Notes: generated by a model not told the origin, from the sequence alone. A stretch of DNA of 36,619 nt from an uncultured Rhodanobacteraceae bacterium (GCA_937928755.1 CALEZI010000150.1:1-36619), one strand, 5' to 3'. Positions 26,010 to 33,960 are shown, counted from the first letter of the stretch. Numbers and translations: made by a program.

Positions 26010-26121
26010 CAATTGGTGCGCGGGCATGTCCCAGGCGGCACACCGGGTAACCAATCCGAATACTTGTAATGTTCGGTAACGCGTATTACGCTGGCGCCCG
26101 GCTGTGGATAGAAGACTCGCG

Positions 26122-26451
26122 ATGCTCGATGCCTTCCATTTTGCGGAACAGCGGCGGATCAACGTTCGGGTCGGCATCATCCTCGCCGCACTGGCGTTGC
26201 CGGCGATGGCGCCCGCAGCAGGCGGCGAGCGGGCGAAGTCCATCGAATCGAGCGGCGGGAATTACCGCGTGTTCTGGAACAGCGTCGATGCCGGCGGGAC
26301 GCGCAGCAACGCCGGTAGTTATGTCGTCACCGGCGTCATCGGCCAGGCCGATGCGACGACCTCGGTTGCAGGCCCCTACCAGTTGCGCGGCGGTTTCCTG
26401 CCGCGCAAGGCCGCGCCACCGGACGGCCTTTTTGCGAACGGTTTCGAATGA
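26122..26451 (+). CDS. small exported protein ending in FANGFE
   Basis: 109 residues from ATG 26122; a GTG at 26104 would add six. A hydrophobic segment (VGIILAALALPAMAPAAG) follows about 16 polar residues and acts as signal peptide. The mature part has one beta-rich unit: YRVFWNSVDAGGTRSNAGSYVVTG, VIGQADATTSVAGPYQLRGGFLP. This G-Y-x-V-x-G-x-IGQ-x-D ... Y-x-L-x-GGF pattern is familiar from secreted proteins of several phyla, with no known activity. The C-terminus is DGLFANGFE. The stop overlaps an in-frame ATG (26448) of the next gene, so the two are probably an operon. Confidence 0.78.
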   Translation: MLDAFHFAEQRRINVRVGIILAALALPAMAPAAGGERAKSIESSGGNYRVFWNSVDAGGTRSNAGSYVVTGVIGQADATTSVAGPYQLRGGFLPRKAAPPDGLFANGFE

Positions 26452-26468
26452 TCCAGGGAGTGCGCGAA

Positions 26469-27326
26469 ATGAGTGCCCTTGTGCCGTTGTTTCGTACCGT
26501 CACCGGCCTGTCGACCGCAGTTGCCGCACTGGCGGCACTGGCATGGTCGTCGCTGGCCTGGCCGCAGTCGGTGGCGATGAGCGGCGAGGTGCGTGCCGCC
26601 CAGGGCAGCGGCATCAGCTACCAGGGCGAATTGCTGGATGTCGGTGTGCTCGCCAATGGCAACTACGACCTGCGCTTCCGGCTATTCGACGCGCTGGCCG
26701 GCGGGGCATTGGTGGGCTCGCCGAGCAGCGTGACGTTCACCAACCAGGCGGTCGCCAATGGCTTGTTCAATGTCGTGCTCGATTTCGGAACCAACGCCTT
26801 CGCCGGCGATGAGCGCTTCCTGGAGATCGCCGTGCGTCCGGGCGGCAGCGCGGGCGCATTCACCGTGCTCAGCCCGCGCCAGGCGCTTACCGCAGCGCCT
26901 TACGCGGTGCATGCGCTGACCGCCGGCCGCACGCCCGCGCGGCTGTTCTACCTGACCACCACCGCGGTGGTCGGCAGTTCCGCGCTCACCGCCTGTGCCG
27001 CGGGCTTCCATATGGCCTCGATGTGGGAGATCTTCGATGTTTCCACGTTGAGGTACGACACCAGCCGCGGCTTTACGGCCTCGGATTCCGGAGAAGGCGC
27101 CCCGGCTTCGATCGCCGGCTGGATCCGCACCGGCGTACCCAGTTTCACCAACACCGTCCCTGGCAACGCCAACTGCAACTCGTGGACCTCCAACAACGCG
27201 GCCAACAACGGTACGCGGGTCAACCTGCAGCCACAATGGTCGCTGGCAGCCGAGTTCGTCACGCCGTGGGATGCGACGGTCCAGGCCTGTGGAACCACCA
27301 GCCGCGTCTGGTGCGTCGAAGATTAG
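26469..27326 (+). CDS. secreted protein with N-terminal fibre-like beta domain and Cys-rich C-terminal domain
   Basis: 285 residues from ATG 26469 (GGGAG upstream); ATG 26448 overlaps the previous stop and is the alternative. After a signal peptide (VAALAALAWSSLAWPQS) comes a domain of the type ISYQGELLDVGVLANGNYDLRFRLFDA ... NGLFNVVLDFG ... RFLEIAVRPGG ... LSPRQALTAAPYAVHA (residues about 45-150). It is common in secreted proteins and often precedes fibre or collagen-like repeats. The C-terminal domain (about 160-285) has CAAGFHMASMWEIFD, GWIRTG, NCNSWTS and a final VWCVED, with four cysteines that could form two disulfides. Function unknown; it is likely part of the cell surface or extracellular matrix. 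Confidence 0.78.
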   Translation: MSALVPLFRTVTGLSTAVAALAALAWSSLAWPQSVAMSGEVRAAQGSGISYQGELLDVGVLANGNYDLRFRLFDALAGGALVGSPSSVTFTNQAVANGLFNVVLDFGTNAFAGDERFLEIAVRPGGSAGAFTVLSPRQALTAAPYAVHALTAGRTPARLFYLTTTAVVGSSALTACAAGFHMASMWEIFDVSTLRYDTSRGFTASDSGEGAPASIAGWIRTGVPSFTNTVPGNANCNSWTSNNAANNGTRVNLQPQWSLAAEFVTPWDATVQACGTTSRVWCVED

Positions 27327-27404
27327 TGCAGCGGTGCATCCCGAATGCTCCCCCGTTGCCGCGCCGACGGCCTTGGGGCATGGGGAAAAGCCGCCGTTCG
27401 CTGT

Positions 27405-27430
27405 GTGGGTCCAGACAAGTCTGGACCCAC
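27405..27430. repeat. REP-B perfect palindrome at a convergent junction
   Basis: GTGGGTCCAG and CTGGACCCAC flank ACAAGT, itself nearly symmetric, giving a 26-nt palindrome. It lies between the convergent stops at 27326 and 27450 and is the cleanest copy of the family. Confidence 0.9.
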
Positions 27431-27449
27431 TGCCGCCGCGTGCAGGCCT

Positions 27450-28283
27450 TTACCGATCGTCGGCCTGCGCTTCGGTGAAGCCGCATTCTCGCCAATCTCG
27501 ATGCGACCTGGCCGCGACCAGGCGCAGGCGCTTGAGCAGACGCCCGCTGTCTGCGGGAAAGGCGCTACGCCCGTGCAGCATCCGCCGGTTGTCCAGCAGC
27601 AGGACGTCGCCAGCCGCCAGCGGCACTTCGATCGACAGCCGCCGGACGGTCTCGGCGAAGCGCGCCATCCGATCCCGCTGCATCGATGACAGCGACGCCG
27701 CGCACTCGGCAGGATTGAAACGCACGGCGCCAGCGCATTCCACGCTGCAGCGCTCGCCGCACGGATAAGGCAGGCGCAGCTGGGTCCAGGCGATCCATTC
27801 GACGCGATCGACGCTCGCCCGGATCGCGCGGCTGTCGGCCATCCGCGTGGTGCCACCGCTCGCGGCCGGCTGCCAGCAGTGCAGCAGCACGAAGTCCGCA
27901 GGATGTTCCACGAAGCTTTCGTCCGTGTGCAGCGCGAACGCGCCGTGACCCGCCGACAGCAGCGGCTTGCCGGACCGGTCGCGCACCATGGTTCCAAGCG
28001 CCTGCACCCGCTGCACGCCCGCGCCCTCGTCGAGGCGGCGCTCGATTGCGCGCAGCGACGGCTGGCCCAGGCGCGCGCCGAGGCAACGCAAGCTGCGGTT
28101 GTCCCGATCCGGGGGCACGTCGTGAATCAGCAGCACGCCTTGGTCGCGCAGCCGCTGCGGCCAATCGTCGTCCGCTGGCCAACAGAGTTCCAAAGGCGCG
28201 ATCCCCCGGTCAGGCCATTCAGGTGATGATGGCTGCAACCCTGCACCATCGAACAGCCTGAAGGCCCTGGTTGAGCCGGTCAT
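27450..28283 (-). CDS. TauD/TfdA-family Fe(II)/2-oxoglutarate dioxygenase
   Basis: 277 residues, cytoplasmic, from ATG 28283. The iron-binding facial triad is visible: His119 and Asp121 in FALHTDESF and the distal His237 in LLLDNRRMLHGRSAF, with an Arg (RLLKRLRL, 248-252) for 2-oxoglutarate. The N-terminal half (LRDQGVLLIHDVPPD) and the region around GHGAFALHTDE match the TauD fold. The family hydroxylates small molecules, sulfonates, amino acids or carrier-bound intermediates; the substrate cannot be inferred. It stands alone, divergent from the FG-GAP gene across 189 nt in which I recognise no site. Confidence 0.87.
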   Translation of the reverse strand: MTGSTRAFRLFDGAGLQPSSPEWPDRGIAPLELCWPADDDWPQRLRDQGVLLIHDVPPDRDNRSLRCLGARLGQPSLRAIERRLDEGAGVQRVQALGTMVRDRSGKPLLSAGHGAFALHTDESFVEHPADFVLLHCWQPAASGGTTRMADSRAIRASVDRVEWIAWTQLRLPYPCGERCSVECAGAVRFNPAECAASLSSMQRDRMARFAETVRRLSIEVPLAAGDVLLLDNRRMLHGRSAFPADSGRLLKRLRLVAARSHRDWRECGFTEAQADDR

Positions 28284-28472
28284 GCTTCACGCCGCCTGCA
28301 GCGAAAAGTGGGTGCGTCGACCCCGCGGAGTCGGCGGAAAGCCGATCTCTGCCGCCTCTGCGCGCTTCCGAGTATTCTGCGCGGCCACGCTCGCAGTCGC
28401 TCGTCGGTTGGCCCCCGCTTGATTTCGACCTGGGCCGTTCGCCACTCAAATCACCCGGTTCCGGAGATTTCA

Positions 28473-30572
28473 TTGCACCCACGCTCGCTCCTCCTGCTCG
28501 TCGTGTTCTGCTTGCCGCTGCATGCGCAACCCACGGTCGTTGCGACGGTCGCTGACCCTGGTCTGCGCGAGCGCTATTGGGGCGTCGGCATCGAGAGTGT
28601 GTGTGGCGACGACTGGTTGTTGTACGACGACCGACCCATGTGCGCACGGCGCGATCTCGATGGCCGACTGACGGTGACATCGTTGGCGCCGATCCCGGGA
28701 CCGGGACCAGGCCTCAACATCGTCCGCGGTCCAGTGGATCAGGACCGCCGGTTCCTGCTCGGCGCCATCTCCGGCGGCGCGCTATTCCCGTTTCTTGGCT
28801 ATGCCATGGATCCGGTAACCGGCGTGAGCGAGTACATCGGAAACCTGCCGCTTCCGACGATTGCGCGCACTCCGACACTGATCGACTACGACGGCGACGG
28901 TGTTTCCGAGTCGCTGCTCGCTGGTATCGGCGGTGGCGTACCCCCCGCGTTGATCGCAATGCCGGGCAGTCCGCAGCCACTGTTCCAGATCGTTCAGCAG
29001 TTGCCGTCTTCAACCAAGGTGGCCGGGCGCTTCGACGCCGATCCAGCGGCCGAACTGGCAGTGATCGACGGCAATTTGCTGCGACTGTATGACGCGGTGT
29101 CGTTGCAGCAAGAGGCCTTCAGCGCGGCCGGTTGGTTCGATCCCGCTGGCGTCGCCTTGGCGGCCGACTGGGACGGCGACGGGATCGACGAGATTGCGTT
29201 GCCCGAGTATTTCGATAGCGGCGTCGGCCTCGTCGATCCCAATGGCTCAAGTCAGGTCCTCGCGGGTGCGCGCAACTTCCTGCCGCCGAAGCGCCCGCTC
29301 GGCATCGTCGATTGGAGCGGGCAAAACGCACGCGAACTGGTGGTGCTTGCGAGTAACGGTGTTCAGATCATCGATCCGCGCACCGGGGCCACGATTGCGA
29401 GTTTCCCGGTCGCAGCATCGCCCGGGGAGCAGAATCCCCTGCATGCGCGAGCCATCGACTGGGACGACGACGGCGACCAGGACTTCATCTATATCGGTAG
29501 CGACACGTCGACTCTGAACCTGTTGCGCAATCCGCAGGGTCTGGAGGTGTTGCAGCTCGGCGCGCTGGCGAAACAACCGCTTGGCACCGTGCAATCCGCC
29601 GGCCAACCGCAACTCCTCGCGTTGGAGCACTTCGGTCCGGTGTCGGCGCCCACAGTCCGCGTCAGAACGCGGGATCCGGCCACGCTGGCGCTACTCGACG
29701 AGGCCGTACTGGAATCCGCGCCGGGTCCTTATGCGCAATGGCAGTTGGCAGAACTCCATGCGTCGGCCGGACCCGAATTGCTCAGCGTGGAAGCGGATCG
29801 GCTGCGCGCACATTCAAGCACCAGCGGCGCTCTGCTGTGGCAGCAGTCGCCGCAACCGAACCGTCGCCTCGCCAGCGCGGTGGCCGCGAAAATGCCCTGC
29901 AGCGGCGCCAATTGCCGCTGGATCGCATTGCTCGACGAGTCACTGGGAGCAACGCAACCGCGAGTCCGCATACTCGACGGCGCAGACGGCGGCGAACTGG
30001 CCACCCCGATTCCCGAAGTGGACCAGGGGCGCGTGCTCGCGCTGAGCGATCTGGATGACGACGGCGTGCCGGATCTGCTTGCGTGGACCAACAGCACGTC
30101 CAGCCGCCTGCAGGCTTTCCGCGGCGCTGACTGGCAACTGCTCTGGCAACAGCCCCTGGAGGGCGGCGAAACCCCGGCGCAGGTGGTGCGCACCGAGGAT
30201 GCCGACAACCGACTGGCGGTGCTCTACGACAGCGGTCTGCTCGCTTACCACGATCCTGCCAGCGGACAGATGCTGCGCAGCGCGATGCTGCGGCCTGCAT
30301 CGGGCGGCAGCCCCTGCCTCAGCCAATGTCGCCTCGGTTATGTGATGCATGGCCCGCGCAGCGGCACGTTCGTCTACTCGCTGATCAATGGCCCGATAAC
30401 CGGCATCGACCGCAGCTTGCGCGGAGCCGCCCAGTCATCGCAGAACAACAGCCTGAGCGCATTCGGATTGGCGGTGACGGGAAAGTGGGTCAGTCTGGGC
30501 GGACTGGAGGTGATGAGCGCCGTGGAGTTCCCGCAGGAAGGGCTGTTCGCGGACAGCCTCGAAGGGTGGTGA
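28473..30572 (+). CDS. exported FG-GAP/VCBS-repeat protein
   Basis: 699 residues starting at TTG 28473. GGAG lies 6 nt upstream and the TTG opens a signal peptide (MHPRSLLLLVVFCLPLHAQ), while the frame further upstream (to 28308) is basic and unlike a signal. Repeats of the integrin-like FG-GAP type carry calcium-loop sequences: DYDGDGVSESLL, DWDGDGIDEIAL, DWDDDGDQDFIY and DLDDDGVPDLLA, spaced across a predicted seven-bladed propeller. Scattered Cys pairs (CGDDW, CSGANCRW, CLSQCRLG) suggest disulfides. The chain ends in EGLFADSLEGW, related to the FANGFE endings nearby. Likely a surface or extracellular protein; no catalytic motif is seen. Confidence 0.83.
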   Translation: MHPRSLLLLVVFCLPLHAQPTVVATVADPGLRERYWGVGIESVCGDDWLLYDDRPMCARRDLDGRLTVTSLAPIPGPGPGLNIVRGPVDQDRRFLLGAISGGALFPFLGYAMDPVTGVSEYIGNLPLPTIARTPTLIDYDGDGVSESLLAGIGGGVPPALIAMPGSPQPLFQIVQQLPSSTKVAGRFDADPAAELAVIDGNLLRLYDAVSLQQEAFSAAGWFDPAGVALAADWDGDGIDEIALPEYFDSGVGLVDPNGSSQVLAGARNFLPPKRPLGIVDWSGQNARELVVLASNGVQIIDPRTGATIASFPVAASPGEQNPLHARAIDWDDDGDQDFIYIGSDTSTLNLLRNPQGLEVLQLGALAKQPLGTVQSAGQPQLLALEHFGPVSAPTVRVRTRDPATLALLDEAVLESAPGPYAQWQLAELHASAGPELLSVEADRLRAHSSTSGALLWQQSPQPNRRLASAVAAKMPCSGANCRWIALLDESLGATQPRVRILDGADGGELATPIPEVDQGRVLALSDLDDDGVPDLLAWTNSTSSRLQAFRGADWQLLWQQPLEGGETPAQVVRTEDADNRLAVLYDSGLLAYHDPASGQMLRSAMLRPASGGSPCLSQCRLGYVMHGPRSGTFVYSLINGPITGIDRSLRGAAQSSQNNSLSAFGLAVTGKWVSLGGLEVMSAVEFPQEGLFADSLEGW

Positions 30573-30728
30573 TGCTGGCGCTGCACTCGGCGCGTCGTGT
30601 TTGCGGCGCGCCGACGTCGCCGCAGGTCACCACCTGGTCGCGCTGTCTTGCCCTGAGCGACTCCCGCCCCCGTCGTAACAACAGCCTGCCGCCAGGGATC
30701 GCGAACCGCTGCACACTTTGCGGCGCGA

Positions 30729-30742
30729 CTGACCTGGGTCAA
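30729..30742. promoter_or_regulatory. FNR/DNR-like box 1 (CTGAC-N4-GTCAA)
   Basis: CTGACCTGGGTCAA is a near-perfect palindrome; on the minus strand it reads TTGAC-CCAG-GTCAG. It lies 59 nt before the HMA-like gene. With the dyad at -41.5 the -10 would fall on CAACAT (30766-30771), a modest match. The rest of the 229-nt gap (30573-30801) shows no gene. Confidence 0.5.
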
Positions 30743-30801
30743 GGCGCACGGCGCGCGGTCGGCACCAACATCTGCGCTCCATCCCACTTGGCTCTCTGTC
30801 G

Positions 30802-31002
30802 ATGAACCAGGACGTACTCGAACGCGCCCGTCAGGCGATCCACCAACACGATCCGTCCGCCTCGGTGGAATTGGCCGGCGGTGCACTCCAGGTCGAGTCG
30901 CTACTGCCAGCCGGGACACTGGTCGGCATCCTGCGTGCAAATCGCATCCAGACCGTTGAGTCTGCGCCGAGCGATTGCTGCGGAGGCTGCTGCGGTGGGT
31001 AA
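30802..31002 (+). CDS. small HMA-like protein with C-terminal CCGGCCGG
   Basis: 66 residues from ATG 30802. The predicted order helix (LERARQAIHQHD), strand (SVELAGGALQVES), helix (GTLVGILRANR), strand (IQTVE) resembles a shortened heavy-metal-associated (HMA) ferredoxin-like fold, but the N-terminal CxxC of that family is absent. Instead the chain ends in DCCGGCCGG, four cysteines that could bind copper or another soft metal. No signal peptide. It precedes a cytochrome c gene by 37 nt and a SCO copper chaperone lies nearby, so a role in metal delivery to the haem-copper enzyme is plausible. This is inference; the protein could also be a redox or sensor peptide. Confidence 0.72.
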   Translation: MNQDVLERARQAIHQHDPSASVELAGGALQVESLLPAGTLVGILRANRIQTVESAPSDCCGGCCGG

Positions 31003-31039
31003 CGCTTCCGTGTCCTATTCGCCCGTACGAGGAAACCGA

Positions 31040-31465
31040 ATGAAACGCCTGACCTGGGTTCTGTTGACCGCGCTCACCGTCGTCGCCTGCAAACCACAGG
31101 AGCCGGCCCCATTGCCACCTCAGGTTGGCACGCGCACGGTGCCGCCGCCGCAGCCAGTTACTCTTTCCGATGCTTCTACCACTGCGCCCGCCGCCGCGGT
31201 TGCCACCACGGTCGATGGCGCGGACGTGTACAAGAAGGCCTGCGCAACCTGCCACGCCACCGGCCTTGCTGGCGCGCCCAAGCTCGGCGACGCCGCTGAC
31301 TGGGGCCCTCGCATAGCGCAAGGCGAGGCGCTGTTGCTGGAACACGCGATCAAGGGTTTCACCGGCAAGAAAGGCATGATGCCGCCGAAGGGCGGTTTCA
31401 TGAACCTCAGCGACGACGAGGTGCGCGCCGCGATCGAGTACATGACCACGGCTCCGGCGCCATAG
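31040..31465 (+). CDS. lipoprotein c-type cytochrome (cytochrome c5-like)
   Basis: 141 residues from ATG 31040 (GAGGA upstream). The signal ends in a lipobox (LTVVAC, Cys17), so it should be lipid-anchored. A Pro/Ala-rich linker (about 20-60) leads to a single class I haem domain: VYKKACATCHATGLAGAPKLGDAADWGPRI, distal Met in KGMMPPKGGFMNLSDDEVRAAIEYM. This order matches the cytochrome c5 family. It is a natural electron donor for the CuA subunit II encoded 3 kb downstream, and lies after FNR/DNR-like box 1 together with the HMA-like gene. Confidence 0.93.
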   Translation: MKRLTWVLLTALTVVACKPQEPAPLPPQVGTRTVPPPQPVTLSDASTTAPAAAVATTVDGADVYKKACATCHATGLAGAPKLGDAADWGPRIAQGEALLLEHAIKGFTGKKGMMPPKGGFMNLSDDEVRAAIEYMTTAPAP

Positions 31466-31499
31466 GCGATCGCAAACTGCCGTGGTCGCATGCCTTCTC

Positions 31500-31522
31500 G
31501 GACTGCCGCAGGGCGGCGGTCC
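31500..31522. terminator. short strong hairpin between convergent genes
   Basis: GGACTGCCGC and GCGGCGGTCC form a 10-bp stem with one G-U pair around a 3-nt loop, 35 nt after the cytochrome stop. No T-run follows. It may end transcription with Rho or protect the mRNA. The remainder of the gap to 31635 holds nothing recognisable. Confidence 0.4.
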
Positions 31523-31635
31523 GATTGCTCGTTACGCGAAACGCCAGCCCGCGCTGAGAGATTCGCCGTCCACCAAGGGGCATCAGGTCCAAGTCCACAG
31601 CGGCCTACGCTGCAGGCGAGTAGCGTGAAGCAGCG

Positions 31636-32055
31636 TCAGTACAACTGATACAGCAACACATACACCAGCAACCCGGAGGCCGACACATACATCCACAGCG
31701 GCCAGGTCCAGCGCGCGATCGCGCGGTGGCGGGCATCGCGACGACGGTAGCCGCGCCACGCGGTGGTGGCGACCAGCGGGATCGCCAACGCCGCCAGAAT
31801 CACGTGACTGATCAGCAGCGCGTAGTAAACCGGCCGGATCCAGCCCTGTCCACGAAACACGAAGATCGGCGCGGCATAGTGGTAGGTGATGTAGGAGACC
31901 AGGAACAGCGCCGACACGCCGAGCGCCGCCAGCATCGTGCGCCGGTGCGCCTCGATGCGACGCTGGCCGATCTGCCAGCGCGCGACGATCAGCAGGGCAC
32001 CGGCGATGCCGTTGAGCGTGGCATTCACGTGCGGCAGCAGTTGGGCAGCGTCCAT
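31636..32055 (-). CDS. DUF420 family membrane protein
   Basis: 139 residues from ATG 32055 (MDAAQLLPHVNATLNGIAG); the frame reaches 32097 without added features. Four membrane segments are visible, starting near residues 15, 50, 82 and 118. Conserved polar residues lie within helices: HVNATLN, YITYHYAAPIFVFRG and LLISHVILA, as in DUF420/YozB proteins. These are regularly found among cytochrome oxidase assembly genes (ctaG, ctaA, sco), and the histidines could bind haem or copper, though the function is unproven. It diverges from sco with FNR/DNR-like box 2 between them; GACAAT (minus strand, 32101-32096) is correctly placed as its -10. Confidence 0.87.
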   Translation of the reverse strand: MDAAQLLPHVNATLNGIAGALLIVARWQIGQRRIEAHRRTMLAALGVSALFLVSYITYHYAAPIFVFRGQGWIRPVYYALLISHVILAALAIPLVATTAWRGYRRRDARHRAIARWTWPLWMYVSASGLLVYVLLYQLY

Positions 32056-32123
32056 CGGCAATCGGCAATCGGGGTTTCGGTGGTCCGGCGGCGGCATTGT
32101 CGATGCTGGCGCATGCGCCGCGA

Positions 32124-32137
32124 ATGACTGCGGTCAA
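32124..32137. promoter_or_regulatory. FNR/DNR-like box 2 (ATGAC-N4-GTCAA)
   Basis: ATGACTGCGGTCAA lies in the 118-nt divergent gap between the DUF420 and sco genes. With the dyad at -41.5 for the minus strand, the -10 falls exactly on GACAAT (four of six consensus bases). For sco the same spacing puts the transcript start at or next to its ATG, which has no ribosome site. Confidence 0.5.
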
Positions 32138-32173
32138 GGCAGAGGCAGCGCGCCGGCCGCTACTGTAGATCGC

Positions 32174-32809
32174 ATGAACCGTCGATCGCTGATGCTGCTC
32201 GCAATTGCCGCCGGGACACTCACGGCCTCGCTGTGGGTGAGTCGAGCCAATCATGGCGAGCGCGACTGGGCCAGCGCGCCGCCGGCGCTGCAGGCCATCC
32301 TGTGGCCCGCAGCGCGACCGATCGCCGAGTTTCAACTGACGACGCAGCACGAGCAGCCGTTTGCCCAAGGCGATCTCGTCGGGCACTGGAGCCTGCTGTA
32401 CTTCGGCTACCTGCAATGCCCCGATGTGTGTCCGACCACGCTGCAGACCTTGCGCGGCGTACAGAAGCTGCTGCAGGGCGACGGCGATCGTGCGACGCGC
32501 TTTGTCTTCGTCAGCGTCGATCCCGGTAACGACTCGCCCGAGCGCATCGGCGCGTACTTGAGCTTCTTCGGCGACGATCTCGTCGGCCTCAGCGGCAATC
32601 CCGACGGCCTGGCGGCGCTGGCCCGATCGCTCGGCGTCATGTACGCCGAGAACATCGACGCCAGCGGCAGCCGCAGCATGGATCACACCACGTCGATCAT
32701 CGTCGTCGATCCGCGCGGGCGCGGCGTCGCGGCGTTGCCGGGTGGGCAGACGCCGCAGGCGATGCGCGAGCAGCTGCAGGCGTTGCGGCGGTTTCTCGGC
32801 GCGCCTTGA
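32174..32809 (+). CDS. SCO1/SenC/PrrC copper chaperone
   Basis: 211 residues from ATG 32174. An N-terminal membrane anchor (MLLAIAAGTLTASLWV) precedes a periplasmic thioredoxin-like domain with the copper-binding CPDVCP (Cys82, Cys86) and the distant His171 in SMDHTTSIIVVDP. The segment FVFVSVDPGNDSPERIGAYLSFF is typical. SCO proteins load copper into the CuA site of subunit II; such a subunit is encoded at 34406. No Shine-Dalgarno sequence precedes the ATG (CTGTAGATCGC), so translation may be leaderless. In ammonia oxidisers a senC gene accompanies the norSY-encoded CuA NO reductase, a parallel to this locus. Confidence 0.94.
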   Translation: MNRRSLMLLAIAAGTLTASLWVSRANHGERDWASAPPALQAILWPAARPIAEFQLTTQHEQPFAQGDLVGHWSLLYFGYLQCPDVCPTTLQTLRGVQKLLQGDGDRATRFVFVSVDPGNDSPERIGAYLSFFGDDLVGLSGNPDGLAALARSLGVMYAENIDASGSRSMDHTTSIIVVDPRGRGVAALPGGQTPQAMREQLQALRRFLGAP

Positions 32810-32810
32810 T

Positions 32811-32878
32811 GTGGGTCCGGACTTGTCCGGACGCTCTCCCCCGAGCAGCCAGGAGCGTCCGGACAAGTCCGGACCCAC
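32811..32878. repeat. REP-B pair at a convergent junction
   Basis: Two perfectly complementary 26-nt arms, starting GTGGGTCCGGACTTGTCCGG at 32811 and ending at 32878, flank a 16-nt centre. Each arm also contains the small GTCCGGAC-type palindrome. It begins one base after the sco stop and ends seven bases before the stop of the convergent COX15 gene. Confidence 0.92.
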
Positions 32879-32885
32879 CAAGGGC

Positions 32886-33941
32886 CTATGCCCGCACTTC
32901 TCCCATACTCCAGTGCCGCATCGCCAGCACGGCGCTCAGCAGCAGCACGGCGCCGCCCTGGTGCAGCGTGCCGAGCGCCACCGGCACGTGGTAGAGCAAG
33001 GTCGCGATGCCGAGGCACACCTGCAGCAGCGTCATCGCCGCCAGCGCGTTCAGCGCCAGGCGTTGCGCAGGCACCAGTTCGGCACGGCGCCAGCTCAGCC
33101 AGAGCCCGGCGACCACCGCGAAAGTGGTCAGCGCCAGGCAGCGGTGGATGAACTGCACCGTGACCGGATTCTCCAGCGCGTTCAGCCACAGCGGCTGAAA
33201 GGCATCGATGCCCGGCGGGATCAGATGGCCGTTCATCAGCGGGAAAGTGTTGTACATCAGGCCGGCGCGCATGCCGGCGACGAAGGCGCCGAACACGATG
33301 GTGACCGCAACCAGCCCGAGCAGGAATCCGTACACACGGCCGAGCGGCCGCGTTGCCACGCGCTGCGGCCACAGCGTGCGCAGCATCAGCCAGAACATCG
33401 ATGCGTAGATCAGCAGCGCCAGCGACAGGTGCGCGGCCAAGCGGTAGTGGCTGACGCGCGGGATGTCGACCAGGCCGCTCTTGACCATGAACCAGCCCAT
33501 GTAACCCTGCGCCGCACCGAGTAAAAGGATGCCGACAAGCGGCCAGCGCAGTCGCGGCGGAATCATGCCGCGCAGCCAGAAGACCAGCAGCGGCAGCGCA
33601 AACACCAGGCCCAGCAAGCGCGCCAGCAATCGATGCGCGTACTCGTACCAGAAGATCAGCTTGAAGTCGGACAGCGCCATGCCCTTGTTGACCTGGGTGT
33701 ACTGCGGGCTGTCCTTGTAGCGCTGGAACTCGGCTTGCCAGGCAGCATCGCCGATCGGCGGCAGTACGCCGGTGACCGGGCGCCAGTCGACGATCGACAG
33801 GCCCGACTCGGTCAGGCGCGTGGCGCCACCGAGCATCACCAGCGCCAGCAGCACGGCGCAGCAGACCAGCAGCCAGCGACCGATGGCGCGTTCGTTGGCT
33901 TCCCGGGTGAGCCCGCTCAGGGGCAGCGTCATTGCAGACAT
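32886..33941 (-). CDS. ctaA: haem A synthase, COX15/CtaA family
   Basis: 351 residues, eight predicted membrane segments. It oxidises the C8 methyl of haem O to the formyl of haem A. The signature GGATRLTESGLSIVDWRPVTGVLPP near residue 38, FWYEYAHRLLARLLG (His near 102), HYRLAAHLSLALL, VQFIHRCLAL and GTLHQGGAVLLL (late His) give the four conserved haem-ligating histidines. The TESGLSIVDW...VTG form, without the paired loop cysteines, is that of mitochondrial and alpha-proteobacterial COX15 (type lacking the Cys pair). The enzyme implies that haem A is made and perhaps used by the haem-copper enzyme encoded beside it. Its start diverges from that operon across 275 nt that hold a REP-C pair and FNR/DNR-like box 3. 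Confidence 0.94.
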   Translation of the reverse strand: MSAMTLPLSGLTREANERAIGRWLLVCCAVLLALVMLGGATRLTESGLSIVDWRPVTGVLPPIGDAAWQAEFQRYKDSPQYTQVNKGMALSDFKLIFWYEYAHRLLARLLGLVFALPLLVFWLRGMIPPRLRWPLVGILLLGAAQGYMGWFMVKSGLVDIPRVSHYRLAAHLSLALLIYASMFWLMLRTLWPQRVATRPLGRVYGFLLGLVAVTIVFGAFVAGMRAGLMYNTFPLMNGHLIPPGIDAFQPLWLNALENPVTVQFIHRCLALTTFAVVAGLWLSWRRAELVPAQRLALNALAAMTLLQVCLGIATLLYHVPVALGTLHQGGAVLLLSAVLAMRHWSMGEVRA

Positions 33942-33960
33942 CGTCAGCTCGTCCTTGCTC

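Noticed and set aside
30573..30801. A Cys-containing frame in the gap before the HMA-like gene
   Set aside because: It is only the tail of an out-of-frame shadow of the FG-GAP gene, with no ribosome site and no start near the gap.
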